From Calonectria ilicicola (taxonomy: Eukaryota > Ascomycota > Sordariomycetes > Hypocreales > Nectriaceae), in contig CP085829.1 of NCBI GenBank assembly GCA_020809705.1, positions 5,828,001-5,892,000 on the forward strand: a DNA stretch of 64,000 nt, given 5' to 3'. Made by a program: the position numbers and the translations under genes. Positions within the stretch are counted from its first letter, which is position 1, and each line of letters starts with the position of its first letter. The notes below the pieces were generated by a model that did not search any database, was not told the DNA's origin, and was given only the letters and a program-made list of their open reading frames with translations. Positions 10,712-21,067 of the stretch are shown here, piece by piece.

Positions 10712-11813
10712 ATGTCTTCTGAGCCACTTTATCCTACATATCTCCCCACACGATCGGACGGATATGTCGCACCGGAAAAGGTGCCCTTGTTTGAAGCTGA
10801 GGAGCCCGGGAACCGTGCAAACCCAGCTAAGCCAAACCTATTGAAAGCCGGGGGTGAAGTGACAAATATCACTCCCAGGATTGGAACCGAAATCCGAGGT
10901 GTACAGATCAGCAAGCTTAGTAAAGAGGGTCTCGATGAGGTGGCTCTTTTGGCAGCAGAAAGAGGCGTCGTTGTTTTTGTCAGTGTCCCCGATCATGAAA
11001 AGCGCGCATTCGTTACTGACGTCTCAGATTAGCGAGACCAAGATTTTGCAGATGTGGGATTCGATAAACAACGTGAAATTGTAAAACATTATGGTCCGCT
11101 CCATCACCATCCCACAATGGGGTATCCCAAAGGGTCAGGGCCTGAATTTCACGTTGTCTACGCCGATGAGAAATCGTAAGGGCCTTGGTTTACCATGCCA
11201 CGATGCAAGCTAATGTCGGATTAGGGGCAATTTGAGAACACTGCTTGGGCCGAGAACTACGTATGATCTTTGGCATATCGATCAAACTTTTACTCCAAAT
11301 GTCCCCTCGACAACATTTTTCTGGGTTCTTGAGATGCCCAAGTCGGGAGGTGGCGATACCGCATTCACATCACTCACAGCAGCTTATGAGAGCCTATCGC
11401 CAGCTTTTAGGGAGACCTTGCTATCACTGAGATTGCTCCACACCTCAGCTTCTGAGGGTGAGGTACGAAGAGTCGGTACTGAGCGTGCACTAAAGGAAGC
11501 CATCAATGCCTCACACCCACTTATTATCAAGCACCCTGTCATCAGAAAGCCTGTGCTTTTTGTCAATCCTGCGATTGCACGTCAAGTGGAGGGGTTCTTG
11601 CCTGAAGAATCTCAGCAGCTTTTGTCGTTCCTTCATAATCACATCAAAAGCTTAGACTTCACTTGCCGTGTGAGATGGGAGAAGGGTACAGTAGTCGTTT
11701 GGGATCAGCGTTCATGCGCGCATTCTGCTGTGCCGGATTTCCAGGAAAATGAGAGACGGCACATGGTGAGAATCATTCCCTATGGTTCCAAGCCGGAGGC
11801 ATTCTCCAAGTAA
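10712..11813 (+). CDS. TauD/TfdA-type Fe(II)/2-oxoglutarate dioxygenase
   Basis: Exons 10712-10978, 11033-11175 and 11225-11813 (introns 54 and 49 bp, branch sites CTGAC and CTAAT) give 332 residues, normal for fungal sulfonate/taurine dioxygenases. The iron site is visible: His154 and Asp156 in DLWHIDQTF and the distal His303 in SCAHSAVPDF; the 2-oxoglutarate-binding Arg is near 315-319 (RRHMVRI). Other family blocks are ITPRIGTEIRGVQIS, ERGVVVFRDQDF and HHHPTMGYPKG. Such enzymes release sulfite from organosulfonates, letting the fungus use them as a sulfur source; alpha-ketoglutarate-dependent alkylsulfatase or herbicide-type activity is possible. It appears intact, while its divergent transporter partner is truncated. 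The start at MSSEPLYPTYLP was chosen because homologous sequence begins there. Confidence 0.92.
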
Positions 11814-12820
11814 CCGAGGAAGCCTTGCGAGGGGAGGTCAAGATGGGTTCAATAGGCTATACAGTCATGGGAATGTGCATCGCATCCTGTTAACACCCAG
11901 ACTCATAGTGATTTGCAAAGTGAACCTTTGAAGGTTAAAACAGCCCAATATTGGTTTCTTGATTAGCCAAGACCAGCCGTTATCTCTTTCCATGTCCGCT
12001 TGTCTCGGGGTAGCTAAGAGGGGCTGTTGCAAGTGCTTTATGGTCACCGTTTCAATGCCCCTGACTACTGGAATGTCTAAGGGATGGAATGCTCGGCCCA
12101 CCAGTCCCGAGTGGTGTAGGCAAATGGACTCTTGGAAAGTAAAACATGTGAAATTACTCCTGAGACAGAGGGTCATATCGGTACTCGGATGCGCAGAACT
12201 ATTTTATTTGTTGCCGTGTTGCCTCTCGGACAATGCGATTCATACCTTTCCGATCACCTTCCTCCAATACCGACCTCTCCTACATATGCAAACTCTAGTA
12301 CTGAAACTCTGAGACACGTTTTTCTTACCAACCTTACAAACAGATTCTAATCCCCTTAAACAATAACGAACAACTTCAGCTATCGAATGCTACCCAACGG
12401 CTAGGTGAATGTAAAATAGTTCGATAGTATAGTGGCAATGAAAAACTAGGCTAATTAATCACTATCCGATCTACGCGCGTTGTAGCCAACAATGGATTGA
12501 TATAGATGCGGGGCATCGCCTGGCCTCACAGGGTGTGCACAATCCTCCTAAGTGAGACATGACGTTTCGTGGCCAAGCAACTTTACTGGGGCAGGAATGC
12601 ACTCTCCATAATTAAATGATTGAAGCCGGCTAAAAACCTGTCGTCAAGGGGTTTCCTCGTTGGAATGTACTATCAAGGGATTAAGCAGAATACAAAAACC
12701 AGCCCTATCCCGTCATTAATCTGGTATTTGATTGCGACGAACCCTTTTTGTCGACTCTAGTGCCAATTTCATTTGTCCCATTTTTTTTTTCTTTTTATTT
12801 CATCCTTCAATTCTATCAAC
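11814..12820. other. intergenic
   Basis: About 1 kb with no supported gene. The last 45 bases before the next start codon form a pyrimidine-rich tract including T and CT runs (12775-12815), common just upstream of fungal transcription starts. Confidence 0.5.
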
Positions 12821-14194
12821 ATGCGGTCCGCGATAGCTGTCGCAGTCCTAGCACTGGCAGCTTCTCTCGATCTTGTTACGGCCAAGAAGAGCTGCAAACC
12901 CAAGTCCAAGACTAAGACAAGAACGCCAGCAGCCGCTACAAGCACGCCTGGTCCCGTGGTCGTGAAGAACGATGTCAGCAATGGGAATTTCGCCGTTGTT
13001 TCTTCATCGCCCAATGAGATCCCCGACTATGAGGTTCAAGGAGATGCTAGCATAGTCGTAGGAGCGGGATACACTGGGGACAACAGCCCAGAGGAGAACG
13101 CAGTTTCACTGGCCGCTGCAAACGGTGGAAAGAAGCGCGACACAGAGCCTGCAGCCTCGGTCGCCCAGACTCTCAGAGACCTCGACACGAGCAAGGATTA
13201 CACCATCCGCTTCTTTTACACGGTCGCGTCCAATGCAGTATCGAATGCATGCACTCTAGAGAGCTCCCTTGGTGGACAAATATTTGACTCCAGGGCCATA
13301 GATGCAGTGGTCATGCCATCGGACAACGATGATTTTCAGTGGGTACCCGTACTGACTGCAGTGCCTGTGAAGAAAAGCACCGCGGATATCGCGATCGCAC
13401 TCCGATGCGAACCAGGAGGCTCAGCCGACGTGTACGTTGATCAAATCTTCGTTTCTGACGACGTCACTCCTGAAAACATTGGCAACTTCTTCCTCTCTTA
13501 CGGTCCAGGTGATGCTGCAGATATTCAACCCCCATCTGCTGGCCCTACGAGCTTGGTAAACAGGGCTTCTGCTGCTTCGTTTACATCAGTTCCCTCCACC
13601 GTGGCTCCGGTTCCAAGGACTACCACGTCAAGCTCCAGATCGAGGTGGACCACGAGCTCGATACCACCTACTACGACTATTCCTTCAATGGCTAGTATAG
13701 CAGCGATACCGGTTGTTGTATCTCAGCCAAGCAAATCTAAAGCAGCCCCCTCATCCAAGTCTAGTAAAACCACCACCACCACTACCACCACCACCACTCG
13801 CTCGACCACGACCAAAAAGCCGCAGCCTTCCGCCACTGTTAAGGCTTGCCCTGCCGACATTGATCCTCCTGGTATCTGTACCCTCACAAAGACCGCCGCC
13901 CCAGGCTCCATATGCAACCAGCTTGGCACGGTAACAGGCGTGCCTTATCAGCTTGACCTCGACACTTTTCCTGAGCAATACCGAGAGAGATTCTGCGCGT
14001 TCCAGTGCCAACTTGACCCGACATGCAAAGGTTTCGGCTTTGATTGGGATCAGTTCCCTTACACTTGCCTCTTCATCTCGACAAGTGTCACCAATGCTGG
14101 TTTCGTCAAAACCACGAACGCATCAGCATACTGGTACGACCTGGGTTGCTATACTTGCATCAACTGTGGAGGTAGCGGCAATTTTAATTCATAG
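12821..14194 (+). CDS. secreted protein: jelly-roll domain, Thr/Ser linker, apple-like Cys-rich domain
   Basis: Single exon, 457 residues. The start at MRSAIAVAVLALAASLD gives a clear signal peptide (cleavage about residue 21, VTA|KK). A basic low-complexity patch (KSCKPKSKTKTRT) follows, then a beta-rich region (about 45-235) resembling fungal CBM4/jelly-roll modules, with a Kex2-type KKR site at about residue 105. A Ser/Thr/Pro linker (about 255-345, including a Thr run at 13770-13800) is probably O-glycosylated. The C-terminal about 105 residues carry eight or more Cys (CPADIDPPGIC..FCAFQCQLDPTCKGFGFDW..CLF..CYTCINC), a PAN/apple-like pattern. A wall or matrix role is inferred from architecture. 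It shares this style with the genes at 39120 and 51084, and with the decayed gene just downstream on the other strand. Confidence 0.85.
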   Translation: MRSAIAVAVLALAASLDLVTAKKSCKPKSKTKTRTPAAATSTPGPVVVKNDVSNGNFAVVSSSPNEIPDYEVQGDASIVVGAGYTGDNSPEENAVSLAAANGGKKRDTEPAASVAQTLRDLDTSKDYTIRFFYTVASNAVSNACTLESSLGGQIFDSRAIDAVVMPSDNDDFQWVPVLTAVPVKKSTADIAIALRCEPGGSADVYVDQIFVSDDVTPENIGNFFLSYGPGDAADIQPPSAGPTSLVNRASAASFTSVPSTVAPVPRTTTSSSRSRWTTSSIPPTTTIPSMASIAAIPVVVSQPSKSKAAPSSKSSKTTTTTTTTTTRSTTTKKPQPSATVKACPADIDPPGICTLTKTAAPGSICNQLGTVTGVPYQLDLDTFPEQYRERFCAFQCQLDPTCKGFGFDWDQFPYTCLFISTSVTNAGFVKTTNASAYWYDLGCYTCINCGGSGNFNS

Positions 14195-14468
14195 TAAGTG
14201 GGAGTCACCTGGGGCGTTGGAATTTACGAGATGGTGCTACTTTTTACGTTTACTTTTTTTCAATTCGCTTCTTCTTTTTTTGTTCACAGTTTTTGTATTA
14301 GTACTTTTAAACCAATATATCCATGTAGTCCTGCAGGGCACTAGCACGCAAAAGTGGCGTGAAGAAGATAGAATAAAAGCTAGATAGATCTCAATAAATC
14401 CTAATTTAATGAGTAACCGATATCATATCATACACTAAGTCGTTAAATAGTCCTGCTCATTTTATCAT

Positions 14469-15069
14469 TCAACAAAGCTGCTCAAAGACGGCATTGTCAA
14501 AATAGTTGATAAATAGGTTGGTACCAAATGGTCTCCGTTAGCACTCAACCAGGTAAATCAGATCAATCGAGCCTGCCGCCGATGGAGTGATAGTGCCGCT
14601 GACCGTCCGCCAATACGAGGTATCTCAGCTCACACTGACAAATCCAGTGCTAGCAATGTAGTTCGCGAGAACAAAGGAGTCATGATAAATGATGAAGTTG
14701 CACAGATTAGATCCAGCGACAGTGGATGAAATCCAGGGCTTCCAATCCATGGTGGCGTTGTACGTCATGCCGGCGTCAACAGTGATAGTTTGGCTAACAC
14801 TAGCTGTGAATACGCTAGTTGTTGGGAATCCCCTGTATCTTGTTAGTCCTAGTAAAATCTAATCGAGAATTGTATACAACTTACAAACAATACTCGCCAT
14901 CTAAAGGCGAATCGGTGGAAATCATGGGAGTTCGCGAGACTGTCCAGTTGGTCGTTCCAGATTCGAAAGATGGGTTGGCAAGCAGATTAGATCCACAGGT
15001 TTGCCCAACTACGGAGGATGCCATAGCACCAACCATAACGAGCACAGAAGCAAATGATAATCGCGCCAT
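14469..15069 (-). pseudogene. decayed small secreted jelly-roll protein
   Basis: Exon 1 15069-14885 encodes a signal peptide (MARLSFASVLVMVGAMASS) and CGSNLLANPSFESG..NWTVS, the start of a CBM4-like jelly-roll. A 52-bp intron (14833-14884) is followed by exon 2, which continues the fold (FTASVSQTITVDAGMTYNAT, SNLCNFIIYHDS) until an in-frame TGA at 14627-14625. The same frame then resumes family-like sequence (DTSYWRTVSGTITPSAAGSIDLI), meets TAA at 14540-14538, and continues GTNLFINYFDNAVFEQLC to a TGA at 14471-14469, which resembles the normal last strand and terminal Cys. Without readthrough the product would be 130 residues lacking the final strands. No intron of plausible size removes either stop. 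A pseudogene with two nonsense codons is the simplest reading; a shortened functional protein is possible. Confidence 0.65.
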
Positions 15070-17814
15070 GATTTAGACTAATTGAATAAATTATTGTGGT
15101 AAAACGAGAGCGAAAACAAGCAGGCTGATCTTTTGTGTTTTATAAGTCTCGAAAGTGGATCATCTTGGCCAAGCTTGGGGCATTATAGCGGGAGATCAAC
15201 CCGCGCGTCAAGGATGTTTCTGCAAATTTAGCTAATAATTGAAGAATCGGACGCAGAGATGGGATGACTAAAGGAAGCAATGGGGTTGACATTGGTCCAA
15301 AACCGAAAATGGTTCATCCGACTAACCCACTTCTGTCATGAGTTATATGTATTTTACTGGGTCTCTTGCCGCAATTCCGATATTAAGGCGGGATGAAAAC
15401 AAGAAAACCCGCGTAACCTGACCAATTGAGAGACCCACGGTGGAACGATTAACATCAAGATGTTATTCCCGATGTCGGCGAGTGGAATAAACGAGAACGA
15501 CGGGCTCGGCGTGGGGGTTTGTGCCATTTGCCATCTTATCTGATTGATTGATAAAAAATTAAAGATTTACCTTCTTCACACGTTACATTACTTTCAATTC
15601 CCATTACCTCAACCCCCAGTGGAGTTTTTAGGTGCATGGACACGACGTGTTAGGATCCTATTAATTCGGAGGACAGAGCCCCAACTCGATGGTAAAATCA
15701 ATATGAGCAAAGCTTACGAAATTAGTGAGATTTATTTTTGATACTTCATCGAGCCATTGTCAATGCCAAGGGACCTCGCGCTTGCTATCATTCGCTTGCA
15801 TCGGTCGTTTAGTAATTTGGGCATTTGCTCATTTCTCGCTGACTACCCTGTAGTCACCACCTCTTAGTTGACTAACACTCTCAACTCTATGTGTTTTAGG
15901 ATACGTCGCTTGAATAACAGTAAAGTCGTATTTAATTGAATACTGTCGTGTTGGAAACCTATTCAAGTGTATAATATTATAAACCCTTCAGGAAACAAAC
16001 CACCATAGGTAGTGCAACACAATCATTTGTAAGACGCAAAACAATCGCGTTGCTCAATTTCGCCTAAACCCTTGAGCTAGCTCAAGACATAAAAACTAAC
16101 CAACCTCTAAGTATTTGCTCTGCCGCTCGATATGATTAGTGAGATATTTTGCCACGACTGGTGTTGGTTATTATGGGAGAAGTCCTGAGGAGGAAAGGAA
16201 AGGTGACGGGATCTACCCGTTGAGCCGGGATTCTTTTACATCGCTGGCTAAGCTAAGTTAGGAAATCGATGGATTAGCCTTAGTTAATTCATTGTGGGTA
16301 ATTTAATTAATAATACACACACATTGGGCTTCGACGCCAGTAATCCCATAGGCCCAGCCCGCTCCAGCCCATTCCAGCCATAGCCCCGGTCCCTCGCTCA
16401 GCGCTAATCGGTACATCGGCGCGTGATCAAGTGGAAATCAAGTCAGTCCTTGCCAGCGACCGCAAGCATCGACCGATTAGAAATTTTTTTTTCGAAGCGG
16501 CTCTTTATTGTTAATAACGTATTTGCATTAATTTTTTCTAAATAAACAAATTTTTTTAGGGTTGGGTCTTTTTTTTTTTTTTTTTTGGTATCTTGCTGTA
16601 GATGGCCGGGCGCGTTCCATGTGACGAAGGCGGGGATCGCGTCTCTCTGTACGTACGGACTGTATTTGCAATGTACTTCAGCCTGGCCTAAGCCATGGCG
16701 CTGTGATGAGTCTCGGACATGCGTGAATGGTCTTAGCTGTCAGCTGTGGCGTTGCCTACTGCGGAGTGGTTGAGCGATTAACTGCTGGGTCGGCTGGGTC
16801 ATCCGAATCATTGTGTTGAACCTTGTTTACCATGCTTATTATGCTTAAATCTTAATGCTAAGAATCCTAACTTTGCGAATGTTCTTTGTGCTCCAGCTTA
16901 TGGCAGGATTCACACCGGTTTGCGGCCATTTCACACTACTTACAGCTGGACGACAGCGGCCCGCATTCTGGCCTGCTTGCTTGCTTCCACACCTCTATTG
17001 TAACTTGGTGCTGTTCTTGAGTATCCGTGTATGGCAGGGTGGCGTCGCGATTATTGACACTAGCCCTCTAAGCGTACACCACATCGGCTTGGCAACCATG
17101 AACAGCAAGCACGAGGCAGACTTTTTTTTTTCTTTTCAAATGTATCCCCTGTAGTCTGGCGGCATGAGGTTCATGTCTGTTGGGTGCGGTGAAGTGGACT
17201 TGAGAGAGGGCTTGCCGCTAAAAACGACCATTTCGGCAGCCTACTTAATAGCTGAATCCTTGCCTTGCGCCACATCTGATCCTTCCGGGGAATGGCCAAG
17301 CTGCATCCGTTTTTGGATGATGGAAACTCATTTGGTTGGACAAGCCAATTGGTAACCTGCAGGTCAATACGCGGAGGCTCACAGGGTGAATGCTGCTGGG
17401 CTGCGTTGGACGGGCCTCCACCTTGGAGATGGTCTGTTGGTGGCTCTAGCGGCATGGTGGCTTTCATGTTACTGTCACTAGCTGCTGTCTAGTGCATTTC
17501 GGCTTGCTGGGGTTGTGCTTCGTAAAGGCAAGTTGGGTGAGAGTCGGGGTCCTGGACTGCAGAAGGGAGCGGCTGGACGTGGCAAGTCTTCATTTTCTGC
17601 TCCTTTTCCTCCGACCGACAAAAAATTACAATAACAGGCTTGGCCCAGTCTGGTCTTTTATAGAACCTGGTTGTCCCGGCATAGTCAATCCCAGAATCCT
17701 CGGGGCGCATCCTCGCCTAACTCCCTCGTTCGTTCAGTCTCGGTTACAAAAGTAAGGGACAGCATCCTTAAAATCCGCACCAGCAAAGTTTTTGATAGGC
17801 CGATATTGCCTGAC
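15070..17814. other. long intergenic region, nothing recognised
   Basis: About 2.7 kb with low-complexity stretches, including an 18-T run at 16569-16586 and AT-rich DNA near 16270-16320 and 16490-16560. No domain, RNA gene or repeat with a second copy in the window was seen. The part after about 17600 is presumably promoter and leader of the next gene. Confidence 0.5.
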
Positions 17815-19410
17815 ATGCTGCCCCGCCTGGCAAGCTCCTTGGCCTTCTGGTCAATACTTGGATTGACGACATCCAATTCAGACTTGGGCGCTGCGCCCCA
17901 GAAGCTTATACTTAGACTTGGTGAAATTGGAAACGGGAAACCATCTCTACTTGGCAGCAGCAACTTTATCAACTTTGCTGCCTTAAATGACTGCGGCAGT
18001 GGTAAAGTCGAATGCAAAGGTGGCTGCATGCCCGTCAGCGGTACATGCTGCGAGTCTGGAGTCGGCTGGTGCGAGGCGGAAAAAGAGTGTGTGGATACTG
18101 GATGCAGCTCTGACTCCAACAGTGACAGCGATGGCGACGGCTGTGACGATGGAGAAGAATTGTGTGGTGAAGGATGTATGCCTGAAGGAATGGTGTGCTG
18201 TGACACAGGTTATTGTCCAGCAGACGAGGAGTGTGCCGCCAACGGAAAATGCCAAGTGCCTAATCCTTGTGACGACGGCGAGGAGCAGTGCGGCGATAGC
18301 TGCATGCCCGAAGGAAAGGTGTGCTGCGATACCGGATATTGCGACGAGGACGAGACATGCGCAGCTAATGGCAAGTGCCAAAAGGTCAATCCTTGCGGCG
18401 ACGGAAAAGAGCAATGCGGCGATAAATGCATGCCCCAGGGTAGCGTTTGCTGCGATGGCGGGAAATACTGCAAGTCGGGACAGACTTGCAACAACTCTGC
18501 TGGAACCTGCGAAGACCCAAACCCTTGCGACGATGGCGAGGAGCAATGTGGCGACAGCTGCATGCCCGCAGGCAAAGTATGCTGCGATTCTGGATATTGC
18601 GACGGGGACGAAACGTGTGCAGCGAATGGAAAATGCGCAAAGATTAATACTTGCAGCGATAAGCAAGAAAAATGCGGAGATGGCTGCATGCCAAAGGGCA
18701 ATGTCTGCTGTGATACCGGTGACTCCTGCGACAGCGGCTGGGAGTGCAAGGCCAAGGGCTGCCAACCCAAGGGTGCCGTTGATTGCGGAAACGGAAGCTA
18801 TTGTCTTGCTGGAAATGAATGCACCAACGATGGCAAATGCAAAAAGGCCAGCGCGTGTAATGACGGCGAGGAAGAGTGCAATGGCGGCTGCATGCCCAAG
18901 GGAGACGTCTGCTGCGATGGTGGCGGATATTGCGGCAGCGACCTAGAGTGCAAGGCCGATAGCTGCCAGCCCAAAGGCGCCGTTGATTGTGGAAATGGGA
19001 GCTATTGCCCTGCTGGCAGAGAGTGCGACACCCAAGGCGACGAAACTGTTTGCAAGAAGCCGGGAAGCTCAAGCAACAATGATGATGAAACCAAGACTGC
19101 CGAAGTCGACAAGCCAACTACTATCGTGGCAACTGTGACAGTCGACTCCGAGTCTGAAACGGCACGGCCCGATGCAACCACCGCAGGTGCAGACACTGGT
19201 TCTGATAGCACAGCGACAGAATCAGTATCGCCAGGTGGTGATGGAGGTGCTCAGATCGGGTCTGGTGGTTCCTCCACCACTGGAGACTCGTCTGGCGAAT
19301 TTGACGCTGGCTCAGGTACTAATAATTCAGACAACGGCGCTTCGGATATTAAGATCCTCAATACTTCTATCCTTATCGGGCTGGTTCTGATTGTTGCTTT
19401 ATTGCTTTAG
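17815..19410 (+). CDS. GPI-type cell-surface protein with tandem Cys-rich modules
   Basis: Single exon, 531 residues from ATG 17815; an in-frame upstream extension exists but the hydrophobic leader MLPRLASSLAFWSILGL favours this start. Residues about 60-420 hold seven full repeats of about 38-42 residues with the pattern C-x5-E-x-C-x2-x-C-MP-x-G-x-V-CC-D-x-G-x-YC-x5-C-x-x-NG-x-C (for example EEQCGDSCMPEGKVCCDTGYC), plus two shorter half-modules beginning VDCGNGSYC. An acidic Ser/Asp stretch interrupts after the first module. The last about 110 residues are Ser/Thr/Gly-rich and end in a hydrophobic tail (SILIGLVLIVALLL) preceded by small residues, as in GPI-anchor signals. The disulfide-rich repeats recall granulin or chitin-binding-like knots, but I do not assign a family. 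Adhesion or wall function is inferred. The high-Cys composition opens long antisense frames that I consider artefacts. Confidence 0.88.
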   Translation: MLPRLASSLAFWSILGLTTSNSDLGAAPQKLILRLGEIGNGKPSLLGSSNFINFAALNDCGSGKVECKGGCMPVSGTCCESGVGWCEAEKECVDTGCSSDSNSDSDGDGCDDGEELCGEGCMPEGMVCCDTGYCPADEECAANGKCQVPNPCDDGEEQCGDSCMPEGKVCCDTGYCDEDETCAANGKCQKVNPCGDGKEQCGDKCMPQGSVCCDGGKYCKSGQTCNNSAGTCEDPNPCDDGEEQCGDSCMPAGKVCCDSGYCDGDETCAANGKCAKINTCSDKQEKCGDGCMPKGNVCCDTGDSCDSGWECKAKGCQPKGAVDCGNGSYCLAGNECTNDGKCKKASACNDGEEECNGGCMPKGDVCCDGGGYCGSDLECKADSCQPKGAVDCGNGSYCPAGRECDTQGDETVCKKPGSSSNNDDETKTAEVDKPTTIVATVTVDSESETARPDATTAGADTGSDSTATESVSPGGDGGAQIGSGGSSTTGDSSGEFDAGSGTNNSDNGASDIKILNTSILIGLVLIVALLL

Positions 19411-19702
19411 GCGATGGCTAAGGCCTGGAGGAGATGCTACTTTCGTTGTCTACTTCACTTTATGAACTGAAGGCATGTATGTTGTTTATGTGGGAATAAT
19501 TTAATTGGTATTTTTTATTTTGATGGATAATGAGAGAAGAAGAGGTCAGTTTGTAACTTTACATAATGGATAAACTGTGAAGAGCAAAATAGCATTGGTA
19601 CATTCTGTGTATTTTCCAAGACCCGCCTTTGAGAAACCCTGTGCATTTCCAACCCACCTTTTTCAACACATTGAAGTATCAATTTAACAACCTTCGATAT
19701 GC

Positions 19703-21067
19703 CTATGAATAACGAGAGTAGTGTTCAAATTTTGATCCAAATTCATTCTTGATTTTCCTGAATACTTCGCGGCGAAACTGGACGCCAATCAGCCTCTCTT
19801 CAACAGCCAGTTTTTCCGACCATTGATGCTTTGTACGCAAGGTAGATATGTCAGCTGTCCTTGCCTCGAGTAATTTTTCCTTTACTGAGGGGCTCATGAT
19901 TCTTTCGGAATCCCAAAACACGTATCCCAATTCTTGCAGGGGAATGTGTGCATACCCGATGTTATCTCGGCCGTCGTCACCGTCGATGCGTTTAAAATTC
20001 GAATAACCTAGGTTGGCATGTGACGGGTCGTTGTCGACATCATGGCTCCTGGGAGGGACGATTTCGGGTGCAAGGCACCACGCATCAAAAAGGAAGGCTC
20101 GCTCTGAGGGAGAATTTGCTCTAATTAGATCGTTTCGCGTTGCATCATCCCCATGCACAAGTTGGTGGAAAAAGTCCATGCCCAAGGAGGCTATATAAAT
20201 GAGATAAAACTCAAACACATCCCTTGCTGGCTCGGAGAACATGCCGAGATAACTTTCCTGCAAGAAGGTAAATGAAAACAATGGTTTTTTGTCTTCAGGG
20301 TCATAATGCCTGTTTACAATCGGCTGGCCGAAGGGGCCGGTGGTGCGAGTAGGCAGTATTGTACCAGGTGCAGAGAGAATGGTTTCTACCACCCGATCCT
20401 CGATTTCAAGGACAAAGCCGCCAATGGCAGAGATAAAGTATCGGAGGACGCAATTCATCTCTTCAACCTCCCAGCCGGATAGTCGTTCCAAGAGAAGAGT
20501 ATGTTGTTGATCGGCAGAATAAAGAGAATAAATCCGATTTTGAAAGTCGACAGGGACCACTCTGCAATATAAATCATAACGTAGCAATGCTCTCTCCATT
20601 CGGATGCGTTCAGATGTAGAGAGCATACTCAGTGCTGTTTGTGGATCGGATTTGCAAGCGGGCTGGTCTAGACTTCCCAACGCACGCAAAGTAGTGCTAG
20701 CAAAATGGCCCACCAAGTCGGTGAGGTGGTTGTGAAGACGGCACATCTTGACAACGCCATCCTTCGTTTTAGGTATATCGAAACGGGCTCCATCAAAGTA
20801 TTGGTTGAGGAATCGTTCGACATCTGTCTTTAGAGGGGGTTTCCCAACAGCCTCCCCAGAAGGAGCAGCCAAAAGTGCAGTCAGATGACGAATTGTCTCT
20901 GGCGAAGATCCGTTCTTAATGACAGATACGATAATCGTCTCGGGTGACAGGGAAAATACTCGAAAGCATGCGGGCGATGCTGCGATCAAGTGGTACAAGT
21001 CGCGAGGCGAGCTGCAGAATTGTAAAATGAGAAAAAGGAGCTCGCTGGGTATTTCGTCGAGCCCCAT
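19703..21067 (-). CDS. F-box-like protein, 454 residues
   Basis: Single exon. The N-terminus MGLDEIPSELLFLILQF followed by SPRDLYHLIAASPACFRVF is a standard F-box (about residues 4-45), which binds Skp1 in SCF ubiquitin ligases. The remainder is a helix-rich fungal region without a named repeat: FYLIYIASLGMDFFHQL, AFLFDAWCLAPEI, LQELGYVFWDSERI. Proteins of this layout are expanded in filamentous fungi and usually uncharacterised. It converges with the Cys-rich surface protein upstream on the opposite strand (292-bp gap). The target is unknown. Confidence 0.8.
   Translation of the reverse strand: MGLDEIPSELLFLILQFCSSPRDLYHLIAASPACFRVFSLSPETIIVSVIKNGSSPETIRHLTALLAAPSGEAVGKPPLKTDVERFLNQYFDGARFDIPKTKDGVVKMCRLHNHLTDLVGHFASTTLRALGSLDQPACKSDPQTALSMLSTSERIRMERALLRYDLYCRVVPVDFQNRIYSLYSADQQHTLLLERLSGWEVEEMNCVLRYFISAIGGFVLEIEDRVVETILSAPGTILPTRTTGPFGQPIVNRHYDPEDKKPLFSFTFLQESYLGMFSEPARDVFEFYLIYIASLGMDFFHQLVHGDDATRNDLIRANSPSERAFLFDAWCLAPEIVPPRSHDVDNDPSHANLGYSNFKRIDGDDGRDNIGYAHIPLQELGYVFWDSERIMSPSVKEKLLEARTADISTLRTKHQWSEKLAVEERLIGVQFRREVFRKIKNEFGSKFEHYSRYS

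Noticed and set aside
17685..18765. Long minus-strand open frames (173 and 260 codons) opposite the Cys-rich modular protein
   Set aside because: They arise because the sense strand repeats a narrow set of Cys/Gly/Asp codons that lack stops in antisense; the predicted products are Ala/Ile/Cys or Ser/His/Gln low-complexity without any start context or domain.
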